A DNA stretch of 64,000 nucleotides. It comes from Sporosarcina aquimarina (lineage in GTDB: Bacteria > Bacillota > Bacilli > Bacillales_A > Planococcaceae). The notes beneath the pieces are model-generated. The model was not told the origin of the DNA. It saw only the letters and a program-made list of their open reading frames with translations, and made no database searches. Location: the NCBI RefSeq assembly GCF_023715615.1, contig NZ_JAMBOM010000002.1, forward strand, positions 310,001-374,000, read 5' to 3'. The translations under genes were made by a program, and so were the position numbers. Numbering within the stretch: the stretch's first letter is position 1; every line of letters begins with the position of its first letter. Shown here piece after piece: positions 26,106 through 35,411 of this stretch.

Positions 26106-27932
26106 TTGGTTAAACAATTACCGCCAAGATCAGAAGTACCTCAAGAAGAAACGTGGAATTTGAAAGATCTATTCCCTTCGGAGGCTGCCTATTCAGAAGC
26201 TCTAGGAACACTGCAAACTGACGTTACAGCATTCGCACAGAAGTTCCAAGGAAATATCCAAACAGCTGACGATGTAGTAGCTGTCCTGAAACAATTTGAA
26301 GCGATTTACATGCAGATTATTCCATTGGGTACGTACTCTAGCTTAGCAGTGAGTGTTGACCAGACAAATGACGAAGCACAAATGCGAGATAGCCATTTCG
26401 GTTCAGTTTCAGCTAAAGTAGGAAGCCAACTCTCTTTTGTTACGAGCGAATTGCTAGAGCTTCCTGAGGACGTATTACAGCAAGCGATGGAGCAATCAGA
26501 AGAATATAGCCACTATCTGAAAGAATTGATCCGTGAGAAGCAGTATCGCCTTCACCCGGAAGTTGAGAAGGCGCTTGCTGCTTATTCTTCTGCTTTCGAG
26601 GCACCTTATGGCTTGTATAACACGACTAAAATGGTTGATATGGATTTTCCTGACTTCGTCGTAGATGGGAACTCATACCCGCTCAGCTATGTCTCATTTG
26701 AAGGTGGTTGGGAGTCCGAGCCGGATACGAAAAAACGCCGTGCTGCGTTCGAAGCGTTTTCTGCAAAATTACGTGACTATCAGCATACGACTGCTAAAAC
26801 GTATGACTCTCACTTGCAACTCGAGAAAATCACTTCCGATTTACGTGGCTATGAAAGTATTACAGACTACTTATTATTCAATCAGGAAGTCGATCAGTCG
26901 ATGTATCATCGCCAAATCGATTTGATCACCAAAGAATTGGCTCCACACATGCGCAAGTATGCAAACCTGCTAAAAGATGTGCACGGTCTCGACAAAATGA
27001 CGTTCGCAGATTTAAAAATCCCTTTGGATGCAACGTACGAACCGACAATCACTGTAGAAGAATCCAAAAAATACATTAACGAAGCTCTTGCCATTATGGG
27101 GCCAGACTATTTAGATATGGTGAAACGTTCATATGATGAGCGTTGGACGGATTTCGCACAGAACAAAGGCAAGTCGACAGGCGCTTTTTGTTCCAGCCCT
27201 TATGGCACTCACCCGTATATCCTGATTTCTTGGACAGGTAGCATGGAAGATGTATTTGTCCTGGCTCACGAACTTGGACACGCTGGGCATTTCTACAATG
27301 CTCATAAGAACCAGAACGTGTTCAACTCACGTCCGTCTACCTATTTCATCGAAGCTCCATCGACGATGAATGAAATGCTCGTAGCAAACCATCTTCTTTC
27401 AAATTCAGAAGACCTGAAGTTCAAACGTTGGGTCATTTCTTCCATTATTTCACGTACGTATTATCACAACTTTGTAACGCATTTACTAGAAGCTGCTTAT
27501 CAGCGAAAAGTGTATGAAAAAATCGATGCAGGCGGCAGCGTCAATGCAACCATTTTAAATGAGCTAAAGCGTGGCGTACTGGAAGAATTCTGGGGGGATG
27601 CTGTGGAAATTAATGAAGGCGCAGAGCTTACTTGGATGCGTCAACCTCATTACTACATGGGTCTGTATCCATATACGTACAGTGCAGGGCTTACGATTTC
27701 AACAGAAATGGCAAAACGCGTGTTGAATGAAGGTCAGCCAGCAGTAGATGATTGGTTGAAAGTTTTACAAGCAGGTGGAACACAAACACCAGCTGAACTT
27801 TCAAAAATGGCGGGCGTCGACATTACGACTGACGAACCGTTACGCAATACGATTGCTTATATTGGTGATCTTATTGACCAGCTCGTTCAGCTAACAGAGG
27901 AAATTAACGCCGAAGCACAACCTACTAAGTAA
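26106..27932 (+). CDS. pepF: Oligoendopeptidase F
   Basis: A 608-residue M3-family zinc metallopeptidase that cuts oligopeptides in the cytoplasm. The active site reads VLAHELGHAGHF (about 386-397, H-E-x-x-H) with the third ligand in PSTMNEMLVANHLL. The N-terminal PepF domain NLKDLFPSEAAY is also typical, and length matches the family (about 600). TTG at 26106 is preceded by AAGGGAGAGAG. A strong terminator follows. Roles in protein turnover or sporulation signalling are known in Bacillus but cannot be assigned here. Confidence 0.95.
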   Translation: MVKQLPPRSEVPQEETWNLKDLFPSEAAYSEALGTLQTDVTAFAQKFQGNIQTADDVVAVLKQFEAIYMQIIPLGTYSSLAVSVDQTNDEAQMRDSHFGSVSAKVGSQLSFVTSELLELPEDVLQQAMEQSEEYSHYLKELIREKQYRLHPEVEKALAAYSSAFEAPYGLYNTTKMVDMDFPDFVVDGNSYPLSYVSFEGGWESEPDTKKRRAAFEAFSAKLRDYQHTTAKTYDSHLQLEKITSDLRGYESITDYLLFNQEVDQSMYHRQIDLITKELAPHMRKYANLLKDVHGLDKMTFADLKIPLDATYEPTITVEESKKYINEALAIMGPDYLDMVKRSYDERWTDFAQNKGKSTGAFCSSPYGTHPYILISWTGSMEDVFVLAHELGHAGHFYNAHKNQNVFNSRPSTYFIEAPSTMNEMLVANHLLSNSEDLKFKRWVISSIISRTYYHNFVTHLLEAAYQRKVYEKIDAGGSVNATILNELKRGVLEEFWGDAVEINEGAELTWMRQPHYYMGLYPYTYSAGLTISTEMAKRVLNEGQPAVDDWLKVLQAGGTQTPAELSKMAGVDITTDEPLRNTIAYIGDLIDQLVQLTEEINAEAQPTK

Positions 27933-27949
27933 TCAATAATTTAACAAAC

Positions 27950-27994
27950 AAGAAAAAGAGCAGCGGCTAGATGGCCACTGCTCTTTTTCTTGTT
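27950..27994. terminator. Terminator after pepF
   Basis: Stem AAGAAAAAGAGCAG-GGC/GCC-CTGCTCTTTTTCTT with A- and T-runs. Confidence 0.9.
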
Positions 27995-28131
27995 CGTTCT
28001 TTGCGATATCTTCCTGTTTTGATATACATCTGAGCCACCTATCAAATGCGCTGATGGACATGATGACGAAGAATCGAAATAACAAAAGGGATAAAAATCA
28101 AGTCGATTTCTCCCCTTTTCGTCTACAGTCA

Positions 28132-28812
28132 TTAACTTTTTTCAATGAAAAATTCATGTTCTTTATCTACTCCAACAACTAATTGTTCATCAAGAGTTAT
28201 TTTCATTGGAAATATTTTAGATTTCTTTTCTGAGAACAACCATCTTCTATCTATGCTAGTTAAAATAATAAAAACACCATTATTATGATCTTGCATAAAG
28301 TTTAAAGAAGAATTAGTAACCGGATCATTATCACTATCAAAAATGTCAATTTCCTTAAATTGCTCACCGACCATTGGTGCATCTTTTACCATTAAACCAA
28401 TTTCACTGATATTTAGAATACTATTTATTGTAAATGGTGATTCGCTAATTGGATTCTCATTGTATCGAGCAATGAGTTCGACTATATTTCCTGCTGGATC
28501 TTCAAAATAACAAGCATGTGCTGGCCAAAATGAAAAATCTGCCTCGTCTTCTCCATCTTCTAATAAAAGTGTTGTTTTTCCTTTCAACCATTCCTTTGCT
28601 TCTTGAAACTGATTGGCAGGAATATTAAATGCAAAATGATAATATGGTTCCCCTACCACTTTTTCATTTGTAAATTCTAAAATACTTGATCCAACTCGAA
28701 TTTGAAATCCATTTGTATTCTCACCGCAAATTATAAAACCTAGATGTTGCGTATAAAATGCTTTCATCTTCTCTAATTCAGTCGTTTGTAAAGTCAGTAA
28801 TTTTATTTCCAT
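28132..28812 (-). CDS. VOC-family protein (glyoxalase/bleomycin-resistance fold)
   Basis: A 226-residue protein containing vicinal-oxygen-chelate modules. The first (1-117) has the pairs LEKMKAFYTQHLGFII, YYHFAFNIPANQF and CYFEDPAGNIVELIARY, giving the metal-ligand glutamate EL at the end of the module. The second module (about 125-226) is weaker and lacks the usual H/E ligands. The family includes glyoxalases, dioxygenases and drug-binding resistance proteins, so substrate is unknown. ATG has no strong ribosome site. It lies at the start of an accessory segment. Confidence 0.8.
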   Translation of the reverse strand: MEIKLLTLQTTELEKMKAFYTQHLGFIICGENTNGFQIRVGSSILEFTNEKVVGEPYYHFAFNIPANQFQEAKEWLKGKTTLLLEDGEDEADFSFWPAHACYFEDPAGNIVELIARYNENPISESPFTINSILNISEIGLMVKDAPMVGEQFKEIDIFDSDNDPVTNSSLNFMQDHNNGVFIILTSIDRRWLFSEKKSKIFPMKITLDEQLVVGVDKEHEFFIEKS

Positions 28813-29290
28813 ATCAATATCCCCTCTTATGTCTATCCTTGTATGAAGTAATTCAATTCTCTAGTTAACTATCCTTGTAACAAGATTATAAACACTTAAA
28901 AATAAAACTGCCCGATTGAACTGGAAGTAGAAAAAGTATTTTTTAATATCTATTCATATTGTACCACTCATATTTCAAAGAGTTCTGTAGTTCTTCACAA
29001 CCTCTTATTCAGTCCTTACAGTTCTCGATGATTTTACGAATCTCTTTTTCAACTTTTCTTTTCGCTCCGGCTGGAACAGATTCTCGTATCGTAATCTATA
29101 CAGCAAGTCATTTTCGACATGATTTCGCACTGATTGTAAGCAAGAACGAATACGCGGTCAGAGAGAACACGTACCAGCCCTCTCCGCTCCTCTTTGTAAC
29201 CGATATGTTTTCTTATTTCTTTATGACAGGCTTGCCACGTAATTCCCCATCTTCACAGAAAAATACTTCAAGATAGTTCCAAACTACTTT
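28813..29290. other. Gene-poor stretch, no supported gene
   Basis: Between the VOC gene and the bla promoter about 480 bases hold only chance open frames on both strands, with several frame breaks in each. One minus-strand stretch (around 29000-29160) looks protein-like but ends quickly. I see no RNA gene or repeat. Confidence 0.4.
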
Positions 29291-29301
29291 AAAACTTCAG
29301 C

Positions 29302-29331
29302 TTGACATCTCATGGACTACAAATGTAATAT
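29302..29331 (+). promoter_or_regulatory. Promoter of the beta-lactamase gene
   Basis: TTGACA (29302-29307), 18-base spacer and TAATAT (29326-29331). A BlaI-type dyad lies within the spacer and -10, another just downstream. Confidence 0.75.
29314..29331 (+). promoter_or_regulatory. BlaI operator, dyad 1
   Basis: GGACTACAAATGTAATAT contains the TACA-N2-TGTA core of BlaI/MecI operators. It covers the -10 element and part of the spacer. Confidence 0.7.
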
Positions 29332-29332
29332 T

Positions 29333-29350
29333 GGACTACATCTGTAGTCC
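29333..29350 (+). promoter_or_regulatory. BlaI operator, dyad 2
   Basis: GGACTACATCTGTAGTCC is an inverted repeat with eight matching bases per arm and the TACA-N2-TGTA core. It covers the expected transcription start. Its centre is 19 bases from that of dyad 1. Confidence 0.75.
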
Positions 29351-29449
29351 AAATAGTTAATAAGGAGATATTTAATTTTCACAAATAACAGTTGGTAAAC
29401 TGAGAAAATAAATATAAGCAATTCAATCTTTTAGAGAAGAGGTATCAAT

Positions 29450-30379
29450 GTGAGAAAAACAAGCCCATACAAAATAGGTATTCGCCTGTTTACACTGTCC
29501 TTAACGTCGCTGTTACTAACAATACTTACCGCATGCGGAAATGCAGATAATAAGAACGATGCATCATCCGACAAGGAGATTCAATCAAAGCAACCAATTA
29601 ATAAGATTGAAATGTTTGTACAGCTTGAAAATGAGTTTGATGCCCAACTCGGTGTCTATGCAATATATACCGAGACGAATCGAACCGTTGAATACCAACC
29701 GAATGAACGTTTTGCCTATTCATCCACCTTCAAACCTTTCGCTGCAGCAATTTTACTTAAGCAAAACAGCTTAGAAGATCTTGAAAAAGTCGTTACGTAC
29801 ACTAATGATGATTTGGTTCCTTATTCTCCGGTCACCGAGAAACAAGTGGATACCGGATTGACGCTGTTGGAAATAAATGAAGCTGCCATCCGGAAAAGTG
29901 ACAACACTGCGGGGAATCTTCTACTTGAGGCTATTGGGGGTCCTGATAAATTTGAGCAAGCCCTACATGACATTGGCGATGACGTTACTCAACCCGAACG
30001 ATACGAAATTGAATTAAATAAATTCACACCGGGGAATAAGCGTGATACAAGCACACCGAGAGCTATGGCCACCAATCTGAAGAAGGTCGCCCTTAGTGAT
30101 TTTCTTACTGATGATAAGCGAGAATTGCTTATCAACTGGATGACAGGAAATGAATCAGGGGATCCATTAATACGTGCAGGCGCACCTGAAGAATGGATAG
30201 TTGTTGATAAAAGCGGCGCCGGAACCTACGGAACAAGAAATGACATTGCCGTTGTATGGCCACCGAACAAAGAACCAATCGTCATTGCAATTATGTCCCG
30301 GCACGATACAGAGAATGCTGAATATGATGACGCACTGATTGCAAAAGCTGCCGAAATCACACTGAATGCCTTAAAATGA
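29450..30379 (+). CDS. Class A beta-lactamase, lipoprotein form
   Basis: A 309-residue penicillinase that hydrolyses beta-lactam rings. The active-site set is complete: STFK (Ser92-Lys95), SDN (150-152), ERYEIELN with Glu186 at the Ambler 166 position, and KSG (254-256) in place of KTG. A signal peptide ends in LTAC (Cys29), so the protein should be lipid-anchored outside the membrane, as with Bacillus licheniformis penicillinase. GTG start follows AGAGG. It is the first gene of bla-blaR1-blaI and its promoter carries two BlaI dyads. The KSG variant occurs in some Gram-positive enzymes; the spectrum cannot be told. Confidence 0.92.
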   Translation: MRKTSPYKIGIRLFTLSLTSLLLTILTACGNADNKNDASSDKEIQSKQPINKIEMFVQLENEFDAQLGVYAIYTETNRTVEYQPNERFAYSSTFKPFAAAILLKQNSLEDLEKVVTYTNDDLVPYSPVTEKQVDTGLTLLEINEAAIRKSDNTAGNLLLEAIGGPDKFEQALHDIGDDVTQPERYEIELNKFTPGNKRDTSTPRAMATNLKKVALSDFLTDDKRELLINWMTGNESGDPLIRAGAPEEWIVVDKSGAGTYGTRNDIAVVWPPNKEPIVIAIMSRHDTENAEYDDALIAKAAEITLNALK

Positions 30380-30387
30380 GAAAATCC

Positions 30388-30439
30388 CGGATCACACATG
30401 TCAGTGAGGGACACCATGTGTGATCCTTCTGTTTTTTTG
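30388..30439 (+). terminator. Terminator between bla and blaR1
   Basis: Stem GGATCACACATG/CATGTGTGATCC followed by a seven-base T-run. It separates bla from blaR1-blaI, so the regulators may depend on read-through or their own promoter. Confidence 0.85.
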
Positions 30440-30526
30440 CACTTCTTTCCAAGGTGATAAAATAGACTCGAGTGGTAAAACAGAGGTGCTTTGAGTAGAT
30501 AACTTCGTGGTTAAGGAGTTGAAGAA

Positions 30527-32299
30527 ATGTTTGTCCTCCATCTGACTGTTTGCTTGATCATATCTTCTATCATGGCTATTGTTGTCATGCTGATCCGAAA
30601 AATTTTCAAGAACCAATTGTCATCCAAATGGAAATACAATCTCTGGTTCCTATTACTAATCGCTTTACTATTGCCTTATATTCCATCCCAATTATTAAAC
30701 TTCTGGGACAAGTTTACGTGGTATGAGAACCAAAACGGAAAACCCTTACCATCCTTTACCACAACCGAAAACCCTGGATTATGGGAAAATGGAAATTGGA
30801 TGCATGATTTTTCAATATCCGTTAACCGGTTAGATTTGACATTTCTGAATAATACTTTATCCATAATATGGATTACAGGCGTACTCGTGATGATTGCTCT
30901 TTCCCTTCACGCATGGATAAAACTGCGACAAATAAAAAAGTCCATAAGCTTCCTAAAGAATAACGAGCTGATAGCCTTATTCGATGAGTGCAAACTAGGA
31001 CTTAATGTAGCGCGACCACTGATTTTGGGAGAATCGCCACTAATCAAATCCCCGTTGACGTTCGGGATATTTAAAACCTATATAATCCTGCCACGTCATG
31101 CTGAAGAATGGCTGTCCATGGACAAAATAAAATGCATTTTTCTGCATGAATTACATCACTATAAATATAAAGACATCGCCACAAATTATCTGATTGTCCT
31201 GTTCCAGATATTATACTGGTTTAATCCATTGATTTGGATGGCGTTCAGGGAGATGAGATTGGACCGGGAAATCGCGTGTGACAGTGCTGTCCTAAATATA
31301 TTGGATCAAAATCAGCATGCTACATACGGAAACACAATTATTATGTTTGCGGAAAAATCCTATTTTCAAAAGCAATTCGCAATGGCTAACCAGCTCGCTA
31401 GTTCAAAAAAGCAATTAAAAAAACGGATCGAATGTATTGCAACCTTTACATTTGAAACAAAGATACTACAATTGAAAAGCATCCTGATTTTTATACTTCT
31501 AGCAGGAATTGTCTTGAGTCAGATACCTATTGTTTCTGCAAAGTCTTATGGTGATGACCGGATTAATTTTGACAATGAGCAGACAGTGTATGAGGATTTA
31601 AGCGCATTTTTCAATGGATATGAAGGTAGCTTTGTACTGTACGATTTACAGGAAAAACAATACAATATCTATAATAAAGATAAAAGCACATTGCGGGTTT
31701 CCCCCAATTCAACGTACAAACTTTACAGTGCATTATTTGCATTGGAATCCGAGGTCATTACACGAATTGACAACTCAGTGAAGTGGAATGGGAAATCTTA
31801 TCCTTATCAAAGCTGGAACCAGAGTCAAGATTTGTTTACTGCACTAGAAAATTCCGTAACTTGGTACTTCCAGCACTTGGACAAAAAGGTACAAAAGAAA
31901 AACATTAAATCTTACCTTGATAAAATAAAGTATGGTAATCAAAATCTGTCTGGTGGAACAGAAGACTATTGGCTTGAATCTTCCTTGAAAATTTCACCGA
32001 TTGAACAGGTGCAGATACTCAAAGACTTTTATACAAACCAATTTGGATTTGATGGAAAAAACATTCAACTCATAAAAGACGGCATCAAACTGGAGACGAC
32101 AGACAACGGAACACTCTATGGCAAAACCGGCACAGGGACGGTAAACCGAAAAAATGTAAATGGCTGGTTCATTGGATATGTAGAAACGAAAAACAACACG
32201 TTCTTTTTCGCAACAAATATCGAAAGCGACCATCATGCCAGTGGCGGTATGGCTGCTGAAATTACAAAATCCATTCTGCAAGATAAAGGCATCAATTAA
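30527..32299 (+). CDS. blaR1: Beta-lactam sensor/transducer BlaR1
   Basis: The 590-residue protein has membrane helices around 5-25, 37-53, 110-130 and 315-335, an M56 zinc-protease site HELHH (207-211) in the cytoplasmic loop, and an extracellular penicillin-binding sensor (about 340-590) with STYK (395-398) and KTGTG with NGWFIGY near the C-terminus. Acylation of the sensor by a beta-lactam activates the protease domain, which leads to removal of BlaI. Length is normal. It follows the beta-lactamase and is 21 bases before blaI. No BlaI dyad was found in its own upstream region. Confidence 0.93.
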   Translation: MFVLHLTVCLIISSIMAIVVMLIRKIFKNQLSSKWKYNLWFLLLIALLLPYIPSQLLNFWDKFTWYENQNGKPLPSFTTTENPGLWENGNWMHDFSISVNRLDLTFLNNTLSIIWITGVLVMIALSLHAWIKLRQIKKSISFLKNNELIALFDECKLGLNVARPLILGESPLIKSPLTFGIFKTYIILPRHAEEWLSMDKIKCIFLHELHHYKYKDIATNYLIVLFQILYWFNPLIWMAFREMRLDREIACDSAVLNILDQNQHATYGNTIIMFAEKSYFQKQFAMANQLASSKKQLKKRIECIATFTFETKILQLKSILIFILLAGIVLSQIPIVSAKSYGDDRINFDNEQTVYEDLSAFFNGYEGSFVLYDLQEKQYNIYNKDKSTLRVSPNSTYKLYSALFALESEVITRIDNSVKWNGKSYPYQSWNQSQDLFTALENSVTWYFQHLDKKVQKKNIKSYLDKIKYGNQNLSGGTEDYWLESSLKISPIEQVQILKDFYTNQFGFDGKNIQLIKDGIKLETTDNGTLYGKTGTGTVNRKNVNGWFIGYVETKNNTFFFATNIESDHHASGGMAAEITKSILQDKGIN

Positions 32300-32320
32300 A
32301 AGGTAAAGGCAGGGATTCAC

Positions 32321-32701
32321 GTGAAGAATAAAATACCCGCTATTTCAGAGTCAGAATGGGAAATCTTGAAGGTACTTTGGGCAAAAGCGCCACAAACCGC
32401 AAATGATATCATTTCATCCTTGCAGGCACAAACGACCTGGAAGCCGAAAACCGTACGTACCCTGTTGGATCGGCTTACAAAAAAAGAAGTCGTCGGTGTC
32501 CATAAGAATCAGAAAGTTTATACATTCTATCCGCGATATTCCCAAGACGAATGCCAACGTGCCAAAGCAGACTCCTTTCTAAAACGATTCTATGATGGCA
32601 CCTTAAAATCGATGCTCGTTCAATTCATTCAGGATGAGGACCTGTCTGAAGAAGATATTAAAGAACTAAGATCCATCTTGGATAAGAAGGATAAAAAATA
32701 A
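32321..32701 (+). CDS. blaI: Beta-lactamase repressor BlaI
   Basis: A 126-residue winged-helix repressor of the BlaI/MecI family. The N-terminal domain (ISESEWEILKVLWAKAPQTA, then TWKPKTVRTLLDRLTKKEVV) is the DNA-reading unit; the C-terminal DEDLSEEDIKELRSILDK gives the dimer. It represses bla by binding the two dyads upstream and is inactivated when BlaR1 senses a beta-lactam. GTG start follows CAGGGA. Family is clear. Confidence 0.93.
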   Translation: MKNKIPAISESEWEILKVLWAKAPQTANDIISSLQAQTTWKPKTVRTLLDRLTKKEVVGVHKNQKVYTFYPRYSQDECQRAKADSFLKRFYDGTLKSMLVQFIQDEDLSEEDIKELRSILDKKDKK

Positions 32702-32802
32702 GACCGTCCCGTCTTTAAAAACTAAAAGCATCCTTTGGCTATATCTACTGGATTAGTCCAAAAAATTGCATTCACTATTATGCCCTTTTGATGATTAATG
32801 AA

Positions 32803-33039
32803 CTAACGTTGTTCTTGTTTGGCAATTGGAGATTCTTGTTTTTGCCATTCAGTCGTTCCATCGCTTTCCTCAATGAGCTTCTGCCAGTAACTACCCGTTT
32901 TCTTATCAAATATGATTATGTTTCGTTCATTTGCTGAAATAAACTCATATCTGTACTTAATTGTTTTTGCGTTATCAAGCGAATGAGATATTAAACCAGA
33001 TCCTATGATTATACATAACCCTAAAAAAACAATAGTCAT
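32803..33039 (-). CDS. Small hypothetical membrane-anchored protein
   Basis: A 78-residue protein with an N-terminal helix (about residues 2-18) and a hydrophilic domain YRYEFISANERNIIIFDKKTGSYWQKL, which looks like a strand-turn-strand segment. Similar short proteins are common in Bacilli. ATG follows GGAGAAGGAG. Function is unknown. Confidence 0.5.
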   Translation of the reverse strand: MTIVFLGLCIIIGSGLISHSLDNAKTIKYRYEFISANERNIIIFDKKTGSYWQKLIEESDGTTEWQKQESPIAKQEQR

Positions 33040-33190
33040 ACTGTCACTCCTTCTCCATCAATTTGGTCCGGTTGAAACACAAACTCTATGCAAGAAAAGC
33101 ACCCGATGATGGAACATTAGGAAATTACTCGTGCTCTTAGTCGTCAAACGAAATAACAAGTTACTAAAGGTTTATTTCCTTACATAAAAA

Positions 33191-33919
33191 TCATTTTATA
33201 TGGTTAATGAAATAGGTATCATATGATTCTTTGAACTCGTAACCAAGTTTTTTGGCTAATTCAACTGACTCAGAATTAGCTCCATCCCAACTGGGGTACT
33301 TCCCACTGTCCAGGCAATCTAAGATTAGAGCGGAGCCCACTATAGTCGCCAAGCCTTTTCTTCTATATTCGGGATGTGTAGCAATTTCAATCTCGATACC
33401 ATCGTCATATACACTAAAAGATGTCGCTGCAGCAACAACTTCACCGTCGTGTAGTATGGCATAACCCACACCTCTTTTAATAAAATCATCAATGGATTCA
33501 AACTGACTTACAAAATCCTCAGACAGTTCCTTAAAAGAAGGTGTAAATGCTATATTGTTATCAACCTTCCTAATTTCATAGCCCTCTGGTAATGAAGACA
33601 TTAGGTTCCGTATATGTAACCTATTTAAGTGCTCCGGGTTCTTTTCAAAACTGTATCGTTGAAATTTCTCAATCGCACCATTATGAACTGTCTCTATCCG
33701 GTCTTTCCATTCATCAGAATCAACAATTGCTAGGGTGAATTCCGGGAGATTATATAGCAATTCCTCAGCTTCTTTTGTACTTGAATCGCCAGCATAAAAC
33801 ACAAAAATCCCTACAGTTATCTGGGCAACCACTGGATTCTCCAGGTCATCCACCCAAGCAGTTCCCATATGACCTTGAAGATATGAAAGAACAATAGTGC
33901 TATCAATATTTTCAAACAT
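33191..33919 (-). CDS. GNAT family N-acetyltransferase, two-domain
   Basis: A 242-residue protein with an N-terminal domain of about 120 residues and a C-terminal GNAT fold. The acetyl-CoA motif is EYRRKGLATIVGSALI (about 184-199), preceded by GIEIEIATHP. The end YPSWDGANSESVELAKKLGYEF has the asparagine and the L-G-Y of motif B. It resembles the GNAT_acetyltransf (PF12746-like) group. Acceptor is unknown. It begins with ATG at 33919 and belongs to the same accessory block as the bla operon. Confidence 0.85.
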   Translation of the reverse strand: MFENIDSTIVLSYLQGHMGTAWVDDLENPVVAQITVGIFVFYAGDSSTKEAEELLYNLPEFTLAIVDSDEWKDRIETVHNGAIEKFQRYSFEKNPEHLNRLHIRNLMSSLPEGYEIRKVDNNIAFTPSFKELSEDFVSQFESIDDFIKRGVGYAILHDGEVVAAATSFSVYDDGIEIEIATHPEYRRKGLATIVGSALILDCLDSGKYPSWDGANSESVELAKKLGYEFKESYDTYFINHIK

Positions 33920-34159
33920 AGGGACTAATTTTTTTCTTACCTCAGCTTTGCTTCATAGATCATTTAATTCCTACTCTCATAAATTTATTATTGAAATTCA
34001 AATCATTACTAATTCCTTTTGTGACATGGGATCTTATTCAATCTGGCCCGATTCTGGCACAACTTTTATTCCGTTAATGCCCCGTTACTTGTTTATTTCT
34101 AATATCCTTACTTAATTATATGTGGTACAAAAATAGAATTGAAATAAGAAAACTATACT

Positions 34160-34345
34160 TTATTCGGAGTTATTACTACTTTTTACACCAAAGCTTAAGT
34201 ATAGAGAATAAAAGGTTCCACCGATAAAAAAGATTCTCCCTAGAAAATTCATAACACGGTTTCCTTGCTCCCCCAAGCTACCTATTGTTACGGACATCAT
34301 AAAAACACCAATAAGCATTAAAATTATCAAAGAAATTTTTTTCAC
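34160..34345 (-). CDS. Small two-helix membrane protein (paralogue of 1494-1670)
   Basis: A 61-residue protein MKKISLIILMLIGVFMMSVT with the loop IGSLGEQGNRVMNFLGRIF and a second helix. It shares the loop SLGEQGN and the helix pattern with the frame at 1494-1670. GTG at 34345 is preceded by GAGG with eight bases between. The C-terminus ends in serines and asparagines. Function is unknown. Confidence 0.6.
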   Translation of the reverse strand: MKKISLIILMLIGVFMMSVTIGSLGEQGNRVMNFLGRIFFIGGTFYSLYLSFGVKSSNNSE

Positions 34346-34559
34346 TACATAATCCTCATTTCTTAATAGCTCCTGTATCAATACTTTTTCAGGTTAATCT
34401 TCAACATTTTTTTATTCTACCTCGTCATTTTCATCTCTAGTTACTCGAATCTAAAAAATGGCCCGTTTGCGATATTGGCGCGATTATTTGTGCAGCAAAC
34501 GCGCCCCGATTCTGGTACAAAGCTATGCGATTAAATCCCCCTATTCTTGTCCAAACACT

Positions 34560-34865
34560 TCACTGTTCGCCTATGTACCTCTCCTTACTACTCAATTCCA
34601 CAAAAAATGGATATAAAAGAAAAACGATAGCAGCGAAAACGGGAAGTAAGCTAAACAGGATAATTACTGGTATATCAAAGAAGATTTGGATCAGTAGTGG
34701 CAATAAAATAATTACAGTTAGAAAGCTGATCCTCTTTTTAGATTTCTGTGTTTGATATTGCTTTTCTCAGCAGTTAGGACAAGTCATTGCAGGGTCCAAC
34801 GTTGTCGTTTTTTTTATTGTTTGTTTCCAATTCCACTCTTTATTACAATTCTGGCAAGTCGGCAT
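34560..34865 (-). pseudogene. CXXC-20-CXXC zinc-ribbon membrane protein, broken by one TGA
   Basis: ATG at 34865 after GGGAGGAG begins MPTCQNCNKEWNWKQT, and the frame runs to TGA at 34560-34562 for 101 codons, but codon 33 (34767-34769) is TGA. It falls directly after the second cysteine pair, CPNC, where relatives have glycine, so a one-base change GGA to TGA is the likely cause. Downstream, EKQYQTQKSKKRI and two hydrophobic segments continue in the same frame without further damage, which shows the loss is recent or that the base is wrong. The family is the TIGR04104-type small zinc-ribbon protein. The 32-residue front piece alone keeps both C-x-x-C pairs. Confidence 0.7.
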
Positions 34866-34945
34866 TATATCACTCCTCCCTAAATCCAACGTCCATAATT
34901 AAATGGCCCGGTTGATGAACAGACGCTTTATTTTTAGTATTCGTC

Positions 34946-35080
34946 GTTGCTTGGAGCGGAAGACGGACGACTCCGAAGGGATCAGCGTGCGCATTGAGAC
35001 CCCGCAGGGAGCGTTTTTTGCGACCGAGGAGGCTCAAGCCACGCCCCTCGGAAAGCGTTCCGTCTGGAGCGGAAAGCAAC
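34946..35080 (+). repeat. Dispersed palindromic repeat, copy A (short form)
   Basis: Starts GTTGCTTGGAGCGGAAGACGG, includes GACTCCGAAGGGATCAGCG, GACCCCGCAGG and GAGGCTCAAGCC, and ends CCGTCTGGAGCGGAAAGCAAC. The ends are inverted relative to each other (GTTGCTT/AAGCAAC). Two longer copies are at 51042 and 51665. GC is well above the neighbourhood. It does not encode a convincing protein. Confidence 0.75.
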
Positions 35081-35411
35081 AGTCTTCATAGACCGTGTGG
35101 GGAGCATAGTAATTTAACTTATCAATTAAATTGTACCAAACTTTCAACAAATTACCAGAATTCATTAATTATTATCAAACATTATCTTACTTCAACAAAA
35201 CCCTCATTTTCCAAACAATAAAAGCTAATTGCCATGGGTTTTCCTTCTCTACTTTCCTATCGGCTCTTTTCAAATCACCATTGGCCAGGAAGCATATTTT
35301 TCAGAACAAGAAACTAGATTACTCTATACTGTCTCGATTGTAAGGTTTATGGATTGGCGATTTTTAGAAAACTATCTTGACTAATGTTATGGAACCAATT
35401 TCACATGGAAC
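35081..35411. other. AT-rich non-coding stretch
   Basis: About 330 bases after repeat copy A hold no supported gene on either strand and no strong hairpin until the terminator at 35412. Confidence 0.4.

Noticed and set aside
28959..29276. 105-codon plus-strand open frame as a gene
   Set aside because: No ribosome site, odd composition, no recognised family, and frames on both strands look random; treated as chance.
30440..30526. BlaI operator ahead of blaR1
   Set aside because: No TACA-N2-TGTA core was found in this interval.
34767..34769. TGA codon read as selenocysteine
   Set aside because: The family has glycine at this place, no downstream SECIS-like hairpin is obvious, and Bacillales seldom use selenocysteine; a nonsense change or base error is simpler.
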